In this document: one piece after another, positions 23,101 through 30,708 of the stretch | How the letters are laid out: the number at the start of each line of letters is the position of its first letter | How positions within the stretch are numbered: the stretch's first letter is position 1 | Source of the DNA: Chloroflexota bacterium | GTDB taxonomy: Bacteria; Chloroflexota; JAHJIN01 | NCBI GenBank assembly: GCA_018823415.1 | Contig: JAHJIN010000064.1 | Location: forward strand, 1-32,823 | Length of the DNA: 32,823 bases | Direction of reading: 5' to 3' | Notes under the pieces: model-generated | What the model was told of the DNA's origin: nothing | The model's input: the letters and a program-made list of their open reading frames with translations, nothing else | Databases searched by the model: none | Position numbers and translations under genes: made by a program

Positions 23101-23295
23101 GGTGCGTGGACCTGCGCCGGCTGTCACAGTCCGGCCAAGATGGACAAGGAGCACCAGGAGATCCGAAACTATAACGGGAATTGCGTGGGTTGTCATCCCA
23201 ACGGCAGAAAACCGCGGGACGGCAATGCGAGCATCGCCATGATCACCGAGGGTATGGCGCAGTTCTGGCAGAGCTTGTGGACCTGGTCCTTGTAG
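20197..23295 (+). CDS. 26-heme lipoprotein c-type cytochrome with tandem di-heme modules
   Basis: 1032 residues. Lipobox VLAAC (Cys21) after a signal peptide; a Pro-rich linker; a PKD/Ig-like domain (about 100-195); then 26 CxxCH heme-attachment motifs from Cys206 to Cys996. The first nine are irregularly spaced and resemble cytochrome c554-type multiheme proteins (CALCH...W-x-x-T-R-H-A). The next 14 lie in seven 39-residue repeats (678-950) of form DCxSCHxxRRPANHYxGQCSQCHxTxSW...H, and three more follow. The protein should be exported, heme-loaded by the cytochrome c maturation system and lipid-anchored, a plausible extracellular or periplasmic electron conduit. AAAGGA six bases before the ATG and the lipobox fix the start, 46 codons inside the open frame. 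It stands alone, convergent with mobA. No partner oxidoreductase is in the window. Confidence 0.9.
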   Translation: MFRRLPMLKMFPLLVCVLAACTPPPPTPIIDSSGAPIAAAAEVAPAPTAPPPTPAPTPEPIVPVTATLQVLAVSPAPGGDASVSGVAAKANRSITGVPVVPPGVPQVVQAGAQGLPEGVRIASYAWQLTAPAGSKTTLADVPADPATTGPTERVTLTPDQPGTYAISVTITTDAGVASTPAILNIEAATYVGVGGQDGQAAKLPQCALCHAQQTDKWAETRHASVLQTMLNTDPQKQYGPECLSCHVVGYTDSTTVETGGFADVARQLDWQLPAQTGVPGTYEALPTELKNLANVQCESCHGPGSAHKGDPAKIGVNLEAGACNQCHDDGRAYTTGEQLAVSQHAEAGVIAAPDGLPACARCHSPGGFVDFVNGVPEAQQRTQVGPIACATCHAPHGNDNYAQLRLVGTVPGAPATIDDAGLSAACMTCHNGRTSADKAPAEVPHYSTATELLAGQGGVDLDTELPNSPHGLLVGQTADPDQFGGQKPGSCVFCHMAETPGGDRNIKTVDGKDVPVTDPGHNQVGAHTFAMTSPDGQLEHIAVCQGCHPGITTFDFPASGDYDGNGKVEGGQTEVQGLLALVKQELVKSGVQVVATGDPYFEPQTITTDAQKSAIYNLRFVYGVMWSAEGPGGEGRAAAVHNLSRSVSLLQLAYKVLTGQDVPNAVQPTGFSHDDQADCTSCHTDRRPANHYAGQCSQCHTPTSWPNVQFDHTGRVDCASCHASRRPANHYPGQCSQCHTPTSWPSAQFDHTGQEDCTSCHAGRQPANHYAGQCSACHSTNGWPGAKMNHAGLSDCASCHASRRPANHYDGQCGQCHGTNAWSGAKMKHAGLTDCTSCHASRRPANHYGGQCSQCHSTNSWQGASVNHDNVTDCTSCHASRRPANHYGGQCSQCHSTNSWQGASVNHDNLSDCASCHASRRPANHYAGQCSQCHNTNSWQGATFSHSFPLNHGGANRDCASCHSGGGGGAWTCAGCHSPAKMDKEHQEIRNYNGNCVGCHPNGRKPRDGNASIAMITEGMAQFWQSLWTWSL
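22228..23046 (+). repeat. Seven tandem 117-bp coding repeats (di-heme modules)
   Basis: Successive units begin at 22228, 22345, 22462, 22579, 22696, 22813 and 22930, with an exact 117-base period. Each encodes two CxxCH motifs plus one His in ANHY and one in the terminal D/N/K/S-H. The next partial unit begins at 23068, after a seven-residue insertion. The reading frame is unbroken. Confidence 0.97.
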
Positions 23296-23356
23296 CAATG
23301 GCGTTGTTTGCTGCCAATCGGGCTGACTGGGCGAGGTCGCCGTCCGTGGGCGCTGA

Positions 23357-24001
23357 TCAGGAGGACGGCTGGCCCATCGCCTGGTGCCATTGCGCCGGCG
23401 TGTTCACGTTGAAAAAGGACCGGCCGGTCGGGTCGAAACGCGCCACCTGATCCGGCTCAATAGTGCGCACGCGTACCTGGGGAAAAAAGGCGATGATGCG
23501 CCGCTCGCCGGCCTCGATGAGGGCGCGCATGGGGGGCTGGCAGGCCCGGCCATAGATGGCATGGAGGGTCTGGGCTGCCAGTTCGTTCTTGGGGGTGTAG
23601 AGCTGGCCCTTGCCGCCGGCCTCGGTCGCCCAGCGCGGTACCAGCACGTCATAGTCGCGGGGCTGGTCGGCCATGTAGCGCAGCAGCGCGGCGTTGAGAA
23701 AGGGCATGTCGCAGGCCACGGCTAGGGCGTATTCGTGGCGGGCGGCGCATAGCCCGGCATAGATGCCGCCCAGTGCCCCGGCCCCGGCGTAGACGTCCGG
23801 CACCAGCGGCAGGCCCAGGAACGCATAGCGTGCCGGGTCGCCGCCTACCACCAGGACCTCGTCGCACAAGGGCTGCACCACTGCCGCCACCCGCTCGATG
23901 AGGGTGGGGCCGGTCTCGTCCAGCCGCACCAGGGCCTTGTCTTGCCCCAGGCGGTGGCTATGCCCCCCGGCCAGGATCAGGCCGGTGAGTCCGGGGTTCA
24001 T
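23357..24001 (-). CDS. mobA: Molybdenum cofactor guanylyltransferase MobA
   Basis: 214 residues. The nucleotide-binding signature LAGGHSHRLGQDKA (10-23) matches the MobA consensus LAGG-x-S-x-R-M-G-x-D-K, followed by VACDMPF (metal-binding Asp) and the C-terminal FFNVNTP. MobA joins GMP from GTP to molybdopterin to make the bis-MGD cofactor of DMSO-reductase-family enzymes; it is cytoplasmic. Its ATG overlaps the mobB stop (ATGA), so the two are coupled. It converges on the cytochrome gene with 61 bases between, in which I see no clear terminator. Length is typical. Confidence 0.92.
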   Translation of the reverse strand: MNPGLTGLILAGGHSHRLGQDKALVRLDETGPTLIERVAAVVQPLCDEVLVVGGDPARYAFLGLPLVPDVYAGAGALGGIYAGLCAARHEYALAVACDMPFLNAALLRYMADQPRDYDVLVPRWATEAGGKGQLYTPKNELAAQTLHAIYGRACQPPMRALIEAGERRIIAFFPQVRVRTIEPDQVARFDPTGRSFFNVNTPAQWHQAMGQPSS

Positions 24002-24510
24002 CCTTTGACCGCCTCAATGTATGTCGTCAGCAGGTCGGCCACGCCGGCCGCATCGTTGAGGGCAAAGCGGGGCACGGCGTCCAGGTCCGGCCGGTCAGGG
24101 AAGGTCTGATCCGTCACCAGGGCCACCAGCTCATCGGCGGTGCAGAGCAGTTCCTGACTCACCATAGCGCGACTGATCTCGACCTTGGGCTTGGGGCCGC
24201 GCTTGTAGCCCTCGGTGAGCAAAATGTCCACGTCGCCGGCCACCAGAGCCGCCAGTTCGTCGATGGTGCGCTCGCGGGCGACCTGGTGAATCAGTGCAAA
24301 TTTGTTCGGGCCGGAGATGAGCACGGCGTCGGCGCCGGCCTGGGCCATGCGCCACGAGTCCTTGCCCGGCTGGTCGATGTCAAAGCCGTGCACGTCGTGC
24401 TTGACGACGGCGACGCGCCAGCCCCGGCGTTTGAGTTCGGCCACCACCCGCACCAGAAACGTGGTCTTGCCGGTGCCAGATTTGCCGACGAACGAGATGA
24501 TGGGTAGCAT
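23998..24510 (-). CDS. mobB: Molybdopterin-guanine dinucleotide biosynthesis adaptor MobB
   Basis: 170 residues. P-loop GKSGTGKTT (9-17), then VVKHDVHGFDIDQPGKDSWR, a MobB hallmark, and LLTEGYKRGPKPKVEI. MobB is a GTP-binding protein that assists MobA in cofactor assembly. AGGAG five bases before the ATG at 24510 (overlapping the upstream stop codon) and the N-terminus LPIISFVGKSGTGKT fix the start; the open frame extends 57 codons further but into another gene. It lies eight bases after the DUF6544-like gene and overlaps mobA by four. Confidence 0.92.
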   Translation of the reverse strand: MLPIISFVGKSGTGKTTFLVRVVAELKRRGWRVAVVKHDVHGFDIDQPGKDSWRMAQAGADAVLISGPNKFALIHQVARERTIDELAALVAGDVDILLTEGYKRGPKPKVEISRAMVSQELLCTADELVALVTDQTFPDRPDLDAVPRFALNDAAGVADLLTTYIEAVKG

Positions 24511-24518
24511 TGCTTCTC

Positions 24519-25343
24519 CTAAAGACCTCGTGCCTTGATGTACTCGCTCACGTCCACGTTGTACGTCACGTCCTCGATGGTGAACACGGCCCAGGGCGTG
24601 CCCTCGTCCTCCCAGGTCACGGTCGCCGGCGATGGGATCTGGGTGCCCTGGAAGGTCTGCCAGCCCAGCGTGTCGAGACACCAGGGGGTTTTCTCCGCGC
24701 TGGCGGCTGCTTTCCAGCGTAGCGCCTCCATCGTGCGGATGAGGCCGGTGGCCGGGTCAAACGTGACGGTAAAGGTATCCTCGGCCTCGCCAAACGGCAC
24801 CGTCAGGCGGGCGCTCGCGTCGTCGATGGGCTCCCAGCGCACGCGCGGGTCGGTCACGAATATCGACGGCAGCCACATCGACTCGCCCCACAGGCCCAGG
24901 TTGGCTGCCGCATCGACCTTGGGTTCGTTCTCCACCACGCCAAAGGGCAGTTCCAGGCGTGACTTGTGATCGAGATAGTGCTCATTGACCTTTAGCAGTG
25001 GATAGCCCCAGATCGTCGCTTCGATATAGTGCCGGTAGCCCTGGCCCGCTTCGTAGGTGAACCGAAAACGGCCAGGAAGGGTCACGCCCATGAACCGCAG
25101 CTGGGCGCGCCCGGTGACAATGGCCGTCTCGACGAGCGGGATGCGCTCGCCCACGATGGCCTGGTAAAAGCGCGACACCGGGGCCGGCAGGCCCGGCGGC
25201 AGGTCCACCCATTGGGGCGCCGGCGACGGGGCGGCGTAGGGCGGAAAGGGCCGGGGCTTGACGCGAAGGCCCAGCCAGACCGCGACGAGCACTGTGCCCA
25301 GGAACCCGATCAGGATCGCACAGACGGCAATAACATACTCCAC
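24519..25343 (-). CDS. Membrane-anchored DUF6544-like protein
   Basis: 274 residues with one N-terminal transmembrane helix (about 4-26), then a soluble beta-rich domain. The LPPGLPAPVSRFYQAIVGERIP segment (52-73) and the later strands (RFRFTYEAGQGYRHYIEATIWG, TFDPATGLIRTMEALR) resemble the DUF6544/DUF6920 family, which has a lipocalin- or LolA-like fold and no established function. It has no catalytic motif I can name. GGAG lies only one or two bases before the ATG, which is tight. It sits between the MFS gene (11 bases) and mobB (8 bases) in one operon, which may be simple co-transcription. Confidence 0.65.
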   Translation of the reverse strand: MEYVIAVCAILIGFLGTVLVAVWLGLRVKPRPFPPYAAPSPAPQWVDLPPGLPAPVSRFYQAIVGERIPLVETAIVTGRAQLRFMGVTLPGRFRFTYEAGQGYRHYIEATIWGYPLLKVNEHYLDHKSRLELPFGVVENEPKVDAAANLGLWGESMWLPSIFVTDPRVRWEPIDDASARLTVPFGEAEDTFTVTFDPATGLIRTMEALRWKAAASAEKTPWCLDTLGWQTFQGTQIPSPATVTWEDEGTPWAVFTIEDVTYNVDVSEYIKARGL

Positions 25344-25354
25344 AGTGTTTCACC

Positions 25355-26566
25355 TCAAGGGTTCGTTGCCGCGCGCCGGGGGCCGACTCGTTGGCGCGCC
25401 AATGTGCCCAACAGCACCACCAGCATCAGCCCGAACGCTGCCGCGCCCAGGGCATAGGCCCAGCGCACATTCCAGATATCGACAATGGCATAGGCCAGGA
25501 TCGGCCCGATGCCGCTGCCCAGGTCGCCCAGGGTCAGGTATGCGCCTATGGCCAGGCCCCGCTGGTGTGGCGGCGCCACATCCCCGGCCCAGGCGGCCAG
25601 CGGGGCGGGGATCAGGCCCCGGGCCAGGGCAAACAGCACCAGCGCGCCGGCCGCCGTGGTCAGGCCGGGGGCCAGGGCAAAGCCGGCTAGGCTCACCGTG
25701 CCCAGCGCCAGCCCGGCCAATACAAAGGGCCAGCGCCGGCCCACACGGTCGGAAAGGTGGCCGACCACCGGGGCCAGGCTAAAAGATACCAGGCCCTGCA
25801 CCGCCAGCAGCGCCCCGGTCAGCGTAGCGATGCCCAGGGCGTCGCCCTCGGCGGTTTGCAGTTCGTTGAGAAAATACCCCAGGGTAGACAGCAGCAGGCC
25901 GGACCCGCCGAGATAGAGGGTGAAATTGACCAGGCTGACCACGGCCAGGTCACGGTTGGCCAGGGCGATGAGCGTGCCGCGCAGGCCGGCTCCCTGAAAC
26001 GCCACCGTCCCCTGGAACCGGGTCTCGGGTAGCGTCAGAGCCAGGACGAGGCCCACCACCGCCAGCCCCACACAGCCCCACAGGGTGATGGGCAGGCCGC
26101 CCCGGTCGGACAGGAACCCGCCAATCAGCATGGCGAGCGTGCCCCCGGAAAAGATCATCCATTGGTACACGCCCATGACGGCGCCGCGCCGCGATTCGTG
26201 GACCAGGTCCAGGATGGCGCCATAGCCGGCCACCATCAGCGCGGCCCACGCGATGCCCCAGGTCAGCCGGGCCAGCAGCAGCGGCACCACGCCCGGGAGC
26301 AGTACATAGCCGGCCGTGGAGCCGAGGCCCAGGACCGCGCCCAGCAAAAAGATGGGCCGCCGCCCCCGGCGGTCGCTCAACACGCCCAGCGGCGAACTGA
26401 CCACCACGCGGATGAGCCGGTTCACACTGAGGACCAGGCCCAGCGTGGCGGCGGTGAGGCCCACGCCAAGCGCGGCCGGTTGCGACGGGAGCACGGTATA
26501 GAGCACCGCGTCGCCGGGGATCATCAGGGCTGTCACCAGGCCCAGGATGAGGATGGTGCGTTTCAT
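25355..26566 (-). CDS. Major facilitator superfamily transporter
   Basis: About 403 residues with 12 predicted transmembrane helices. The loop between helices 2 and 3 carries SSPLGVLSDRRGRRPIF, the MFS motif A, and a second copy, GHLSDRVGRRWPF, appears between helices 8 and 9. The protein resembles drug:proton antiporters of the DHA1 type. The chosen ATG at 26566 overlaps the upstream MATE stop codon (ATGA); an ATG six codons earlier is possible but has no ribosome binding site. The substrate is unknown; export of a toxic small molecule is likely from the MATE neighbour. Confidence 0.85.
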   Translation of the reverse strand: MKRTILILGLVTALMIPGDAVLYTVLPSQPAALGVGLTAATLGLVLSVNRLIRVVVSSPLGVLSDRRGRRPIFLLGAVLGLGSTAGYVLLPGVVPLLLARLTWGIAWAALMVAGYGAILDLVHESRRGAVMGVYQWMIFSGGTLAMLIGGFLSDRGGLPITLWGCVGLAVVGLVLALTLPETRFQGTVAFQGAGLRGTLIALANRDLAVVSLVNFTLYLGGSGLLLSTLGYFLNELQTAEGDALGIATLTGALLAVQGLVSFSLAPVVGHLSDRVGRRWPFVLAGLALGTVSLAGFALAPGLTTAAGALVLFALARGLIPAPLAAWAGDVAPPHQRGLAIGAYLTLGDLGSGIGPILAYAIVDIWNVRWAYALGAAAFGLMLVVLLGTLARQRVGPRRAATNP

Positions 26567-27960
26567 ACTGATCGCTGTTTCCATCGGCCGCGCCGGAACC
26601 AGAAGACGAACACCACTCCGTTGGCCACGTTAGCCGCGCTGATGCCCAGCCACAGGCCCAGTGTGCCCAATCCCAGGGTCTGCGAGAGAACCCAGGCCAG
26701 GGGAATCTGGATGCCCCACAGGGTGAGCAGGTTGATGGCCATGGCCGGCGTGGTGTTGCCAGCGCCGTCAAAGGCCCGGGCCATCACTGCCCCTACGGCG
26801 CTGAACACATAGCCCACGGCAAAGACGCGCAGGGCCTGCGCGCCCAGGGCCACCACGCCCGGCGTGTCGTTAAAGGCGGCCACGATGGGTTCGGCCCAGA
26901 TGGTAAAGGCCACGGCACAGGTGAACATGAAAGTCAGGCTGTAGCCGGCGATGATCCAGGCGCTGCGGGCGGCGCGGTCCGGCTTTTGGGCGCCCAGGTT
27001 CTGGCCCACCAGCGTGGCCGCAGCATTCCCCAGACCGAACGCAGGCACGAACGCCGTCATGAACACGCGGACGGCGATGCCATAGGCGACCACGGCAAAG
27101 GTGCCATACATCCCCACGACGCCCAGCAATATCGTCCGACTGAGGCTGCGCATGGTCATCTGGATGGTGCTGGGCATGGCGATGCCAAAGATCTGCCACA
27201 TGAGGCGTGGGTCGATGCGCAGGTGGCGCCAGTCGATGCGGATGCGGGCCCGGCCGGAGAACAGGACGGCCAGTTGGCACAGGAACCCCACCCACTGTGA
27301 TCCCACCAGGGCCAATGCGGCCCCGGCCACACCCAGCGCCGGCAGCGGCCCCCAGCCAAAGATGAGCACCGGCTCCACCAGCAGGCCCAGCCCATACGCC
27401 AGCAACTGCATGAATAGGGCTAGGCGGGCTTCGCCGGCCCCTCGTAGGAGCGAGTTGACGATGGATACCATGAGAAAGCCCGGCAGCCCGCCAAAAGTCA
27501 CCCACAGAAAGACCATGCCCAGGGGCATGACGGCTGGCTCGGCGCCCAGGAGGATCAACAGGGGTTCCGTCAGGGCAAAGCCCAGCGCGCTAAAGAGGAT
27601 GCTGAGGCCCAGGGCCAGGAGCACGGCTTGCATCGTGGCGTAATTGGCGGCCTCGTGGTCTTTTTCGCCGATGCGCCGGGCCACAACCGCCAGTCCCCCG
27701 ATGCCCTGGCCCATGGCCATGCCGCTGAGCGCCCAGCGCAGTTGCTCGCCGATGGTAATGGCTGCCAGGGCCTCCGGCCCAAGTCGACCGACCCAGAGCA
27801 TGTCGGCCAGGCGGAACGCGCTCACCAGGCCCATCTCCAGGACCATCGGCACGGCCAGTAGCCAGATGTTGCGGTTCAGGCTGCCAGTGGTGTAATCGCG
27901 CTGCTGACGAGCCTTGATTTGTGTCTGTGCTTGTTCGGTCACCGGGTCGTTTGCTCCCAC
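26563..27960 (-). CDS. MATE-family multidrug efflux transporter
   Basis: 465 residues with 12 predicted helices in two similar halves. The first half opens IWLLAVPMVLEMGLVSAFRLADMLWVGRLG; the second repeats the pattern at FGIAMPSTIQMTMRSLSRTILLG and contains VGQNLGAQKPDRA, both typical of MATE (NorM/DinF) antiporters that expel cationic compounds using Na+ or H+ gradients. The open frame begins with GTG at 27960 and has no clear Shine-Dalgarno; a GTG six codons later has GGGAG eleven bases upstream and may be the true start. It leads a run of five overlapping or nearly touching genes down to mobA. Confidence 0.88.
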   Translation of the reverse strand: MGANDPVTEQAQTQIKARQQRDYTTGSLNRNIWLLAVPMVLEMGLVSAFRLADMLWVGRLGPEALAAITIGEQLRWALSGMAMGQGIGGLAVVARRIGEKDHEAANYATMQAVLLALGLSILFSALGFALTEPLLILLGAEPAVMPLGMVFLWVTFGGLPGFLMVSIVNSLLRGAGEARLALFMQLLAYGLGLLVEPVLIFGWGPLPALGVAGAALALVGSQWVGFLCQLAVLFSGRARIRIDWRHLRIDPRLMWQIFGIAMPSTIQMTMRSLSRTILLGVVGMYGTFAVVAYGIAVRVFMTAFVPAFGLGNAAATLVGQNLGAQKPDRAARSAWIIAGYSLTFMFTCAVAFTIWAEPIVAAFNDTPGVVALGAQALRVFAVGYVFSAVGAVMARAFDGAGNTTPAMAINLLTLWGIQIPLAWVLSQTLGLGTLGLWLGISAANVANGVVFVFWFRRGRWKQRSV

Positions 27961-28032
27961 ATTCTAGACCGCCGACGGCAGATGGCTGACCGCCAGCTTC
28001 CCGGACGGCCCGCAGTCTGTGGTCGACGGTCA

Positions 28033-28051
28033 GGAGGTTACAGAAACCTCC
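28033..28051. repeat. Hairpin downstream of glpK
   Basis: GGAGGTT and AACCTCC are perfect 7-bp arms around an ACAGA loop, 13 bases after the glpK stop. No T-run follows on the minus strand. The rest of the 103-base gap carries short repeats such as GACCGCC twice (27967-27973, 27988-27994), suggesting a decayed palindromic repeat. Confidence 0.4.
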
Positions 28052-28063
28052 CATCCTGGTGTT

Positions 28064-29563
28064 CTATGCTTCCCAGCCCTTGGCCCGCTCCAGCGCCCGC
28101 TGCCAGCCGGCGTATAACCGGTTCCGGTCAATGGGCGGCATCTGTGGCTCAAAGCGCCGGTCCGCTCGCCAGAGCTTGGCCAGGTCGTCGGTGCTGCGCC
28201 ACAGGCCCACCGCCAGCCCGGCCAGCGTGGCCGCGCCCAGGCCGGTGGTCTCGGTGACGACCGGTCGCACCACCGGGATGCCCAGCACGTCGGCCTGGAA
28301 CTGCATGAGGAAATCGTTGCGCACAGCCCCGCCGTCGGCCCGAAGCTCGCCCGGGGGCAGGCCGGCGTCGGCGCTCATGGCGTCCACCACGTCACGCACC
28401 TGATAGGCGATAGCCTCCAGCGCGGCCCGGACGATGTGCGGCCGTTCTGTGCCCCGGGTCAGCCCCACCAACAGCCCCCGGGCGTACATGTCCCAGTGCG
28501 GCGCGCCCAGCCCCACAAAGGCCGGCACCAGGTACACGCCGCCGGTGTCCGGCACGCTGCGGGCCAGCGCTTCCGTGTCGGCCGCGCTGTCGATGATGCG
28601 CAGGCCGTCGCGGAGCCACTGGATCACGGCCCCGGCGATGAACACGCTGCCTTCCAGGGCATAGGTCACGCGGCTGTCCAGCCCCCAGGCGATGGTGGCG
28701 AGCAGCCCGTGTTCGGACGATACGGCCTGCTCGCCGGTGTTCATGAGCAGGAACGCGCCGGTGCCATAGGTGGTCTTGACCATGCCCGGCCAGAACGCGG
28801 CTTGCCCAAAGAGCGCAGCCTGCTGGTCGCCGGCGACGCCGGCCACCGGGATGCCGGCCGACAGCACGTCGTTCAACTCGACGGTCTCGCCAAAATCGCC
28901 GCTGCTGGGCCGGGCCTCCGGCAGCAATGCCCGGGGAATGTGCAAGATGCGCAGGATGTCGTCATCCCAATCCAGCGTGTGGATGTTGAACAGGAGCGTG
29001 CGGCTGGCGTTGGAATAATCGGTGGCGTGGACGCGGCCCCCGGTGAGCTTCCAGATGAGCCACGTGTCGATGGTACCAAAGGCGATGCGCCCGGCCTCGG
29101 CGCGGGCGCGCAGGCCGGGGACGTGGTCCAGTAGCCAGCGGACCTTGGTGCCGGAAAAGTAGGCGTCGATGACCAGCCCGGTGCGCTCGCGGAACAGCGC
29201 CTCGTGGCCGGCGGCCTTGAGCTCGTCGCACAGGGGGGCGGTGCGCCGGCACTGCCACACGATGGCGCGATGCACCGGTTCGCCGGTGGTCCGGTCCCAC
29301 AGCACCGTCGTCTCCCGCTGGTTGGTGATGCCGATAGCCGCAATGTCGGCGCTGGTAAGGCCGGCCTGGGCCAATGCCCCTTGCGTGGCCCGGAGCGTGG
29401 TCTGCCAGATCTCGTCGGCGTCGTGTTCCACCCAGCCGGGCTGCGGGTAGTGCTGCGTGAACTCGTGCTGCCCCACGCCCACAATGCGGCCCCGGCTGTC
29501 GAACACCAGGGCGCGGCTGGACGTGGTGCCTTGGTCGAGAGCCAGGATATGCGTTCGTGTCAT
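28064..29563 (-). CDS. glpK: Glycerol kinase
   Basis: 499 residues, the standard length for GlpK. The FGGY-kinase N-terminal phosphate loop [11 protein letters not shown] (8-18), the [13 protein letters not shown] segment, the [10 protein letters not shown] loop and the late adenosine-binding [20 protein letters not shown] are all present. It phosphorylates glycerol to sn-glycerol-3-phosphate with ATP in the cytoplasm, feeding lipid synthesis or glycolysis. GGGAGG lies six bases before the ATG. No glpF or glpD is nearby. A long hairpin (29581-29630) separates it from the upstream PIN/TRAM gene, so it may be transcribed on its own. Confidence 0.95.
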   Translation of the reverse strand: MTRTHILALDQGTTSSRALVFDSRGRIVGVGQHEFTQHYPQPGWVEHDADEIWQTTLRATQGALAQAGLTSADIAAIGITNQRETTVLWDRTTGEPVHRAIVWQCRRTAPLCDELKAAGHEALFRERTGLVIDAYFSGTKVRWLLDHVPGLRARAEAGRIAFGTIDTWLIWKLTGGRVHATDYSNASRTLLFNIHTLDWDDDILRILHIPRALLPEARPSSGDFGETVELNDVLSAGIPVAGVAGDQQAALFGQAAFWPGMVKTTYGTGAFLLMNTGEQAVSSEHGLLATIAWGLDSRVTYALEGSVFIAGAVIQWLRDGLRIIDSAADTEALARSVPDTGGVYLVPAFVGLGAPHWDMYARGLLVGLTRGTERPHIVRAALEAIAYQVRDVVDAMSADAGLPPGELRADGGAVRNDFLMQFQADVLGIPVVRPVVTETTGLGAATLAGLAVGLWRSTDDLAKLWRADRRFEPQMPPIDRNRLYAGWQRALERAKGWEA

Positions 29564-29580
29564 GATGAGCCTCCCGATTT

Positions 29581-29630
29581 ACCTTCCCGCAAGCTCAAGC
29601 GAACCGCAGGTTCGCCGCTTGCGGGAAGGT
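29581..29630. repeat. 50-bp two-tier inverted repeat
   Basis: The outer arms ACCTTCCCGCAAGC (29581-29594) and GCTTGCGGGAAGGT (29617-29630) are perfect 14-mers. Inside, GCGAACC-GCA-GGTTCGC forms a 7-bp hairpin, with a small asymmetric internal loop between the tiers. It fills the gap between the PIN/TRAM gene and glpK and has no T-run on either side, so it is more likely a dispersed palindrome or mRNA-stability element than a classical terminator. Confidence 0.7.
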
Positions 29631-29637
29631 CGGCATA

Positions 29638-30672
29638 TTACGTCTCGTCGTTGATTTGGGCAAAGATCATGCGGCCGGCCACGGTTTGCAGTACCCGTGT
29701 CACCACTACCTCCCGGGTCTGGCTGATGGATGACCGGCCACCGTCTACCACCACCATGGTGCCATCTTCCAGATAGCCCACGCCCTGGCCGTACTCCTTG
29801 CCCTCCTGGATGATACGCACGGTCAGGTCTTCACCGGGCAACACCAACGATTTAACAGCGTTAGCGAGTTCGTTGACGTTGAGCACTTTGACGCCCTGAA
29901 GTTCGGCCACCCGGTTCAGGTTATAGTCGTTGGTGATGATGGGACAGTGCAGGGTCCGGGCCAGACGAATCAGCTTGCTGTCCACGTCGTGGGTTTCTTC
30001 GATGTCCATGTCTGTGATCTGGATGGGCACGTCGGCGTCTTTTTGCAGCTTGTTCAGCATCTCCAGGCCGCGCCGGCCGCGATTGCGACGCAAGGGATCG
30101 GCCGAATCGGCCACGTACTGGAGTTCGTTCAGGACAAAGCGTGGCACCAGGATGGTGCTCTGGATAAAGCCGGTGCGGCTGATGTCGGCGATTCGGCCGT
30201 CGATGATGGCGCTGGTATCCAGCAGCACGCCGCGTTCGGTGTCGATGTGGTCCTGGGTGCGCCGCTCGAACAGCTCAAAGAGGTCCCGCTGCCGCATGAT
30301 CATGATGGATATGCCCAGATAGCTGAACAGCAGGCTGCCGACAAATGGCAACACCTGGCCCAGCGGCGCGGGCAGCATGGATAACGGAAATGACAGCAGG
30401 GCCGAGACGATCAGGCCAATGACCAGGCCCAGCACGGCAGCCAGCAGGTCGCGCGCCGGGATGCGGCGGATCAAGCGCCGCAGGGCGCGAAACGGTACGG
30501 TGGTAAAGTAGGGGGTGAGAAGCAGGCCAAAAGAAGCGCCTAGTATAGAAAAGATAATGCCATAGCGATAATACTCGGCTTCCAGACTGCTTCCCAGGAG
30601 CGCCCCAACCTGCCATCCAACCAGTGCAAAGATAATCAGGCCAATAAAACGAAAGAGCAGATCGACGCTCAT
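29638..30672 (-). CDS. YacL-type integral membrane PIN/TRAM-domain protein
   Basis: 344 residues. Four transmembrane helices (about 8-27, 38-56, 76-96, 106-126) lead to a cytoplasmic PIN domain whose acidic nuclease residues are visible: VLLDTSAIIDGRI (Asp152), VLNELQ (Glu183), HDVDSK (Asp231) and ITNDYN (Asp249). A C-terminal TRAM RNA-binding domain spans about 280-344. This is the exact architecture of Bacillus YacL, a putative RNase. AAGGAGG four bases before the ATG. It follows radA by 36 bases; radA and yacL are also close neighbours in Bacillus, which supports the assignment. The in vivo substrate is unknown. Confidence 0.92.
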   Translation of the reverse strand: MSVDLLFRFIGLIIFALVGWQVGALLGSSLEAEYYRYGIIFSILGASFGLLLTPYFTTVPFRALRRLIRRIPARDLLAAVLGLVIGLIVSALLSFPLSMLPAPLGQVLPFVGSLLFSYLGISIMIMRQRDLFELFERRTQDHIDTERGVLLDTSAIIDGRIADISRTGFIQSTILVPRFVLNELQYVADSADPLRRNRGRRGLEMLNKLQKDADVPIQITDMDIEETHDVDSKLIRLARTLHCPIITNDYNLNRVAELQGVKVLNVNELANAVKSLVLPGEDLTVRIIQEGKEYGQGVGYLEDGTMVVVDGGRSSISQTREVVVTRVLQTVAGRMIFAQINDET

Positions 30673-30708
30673 AGAGCCTCCTTGTATGATGTGATATTGT
30701 AGCGTGCG

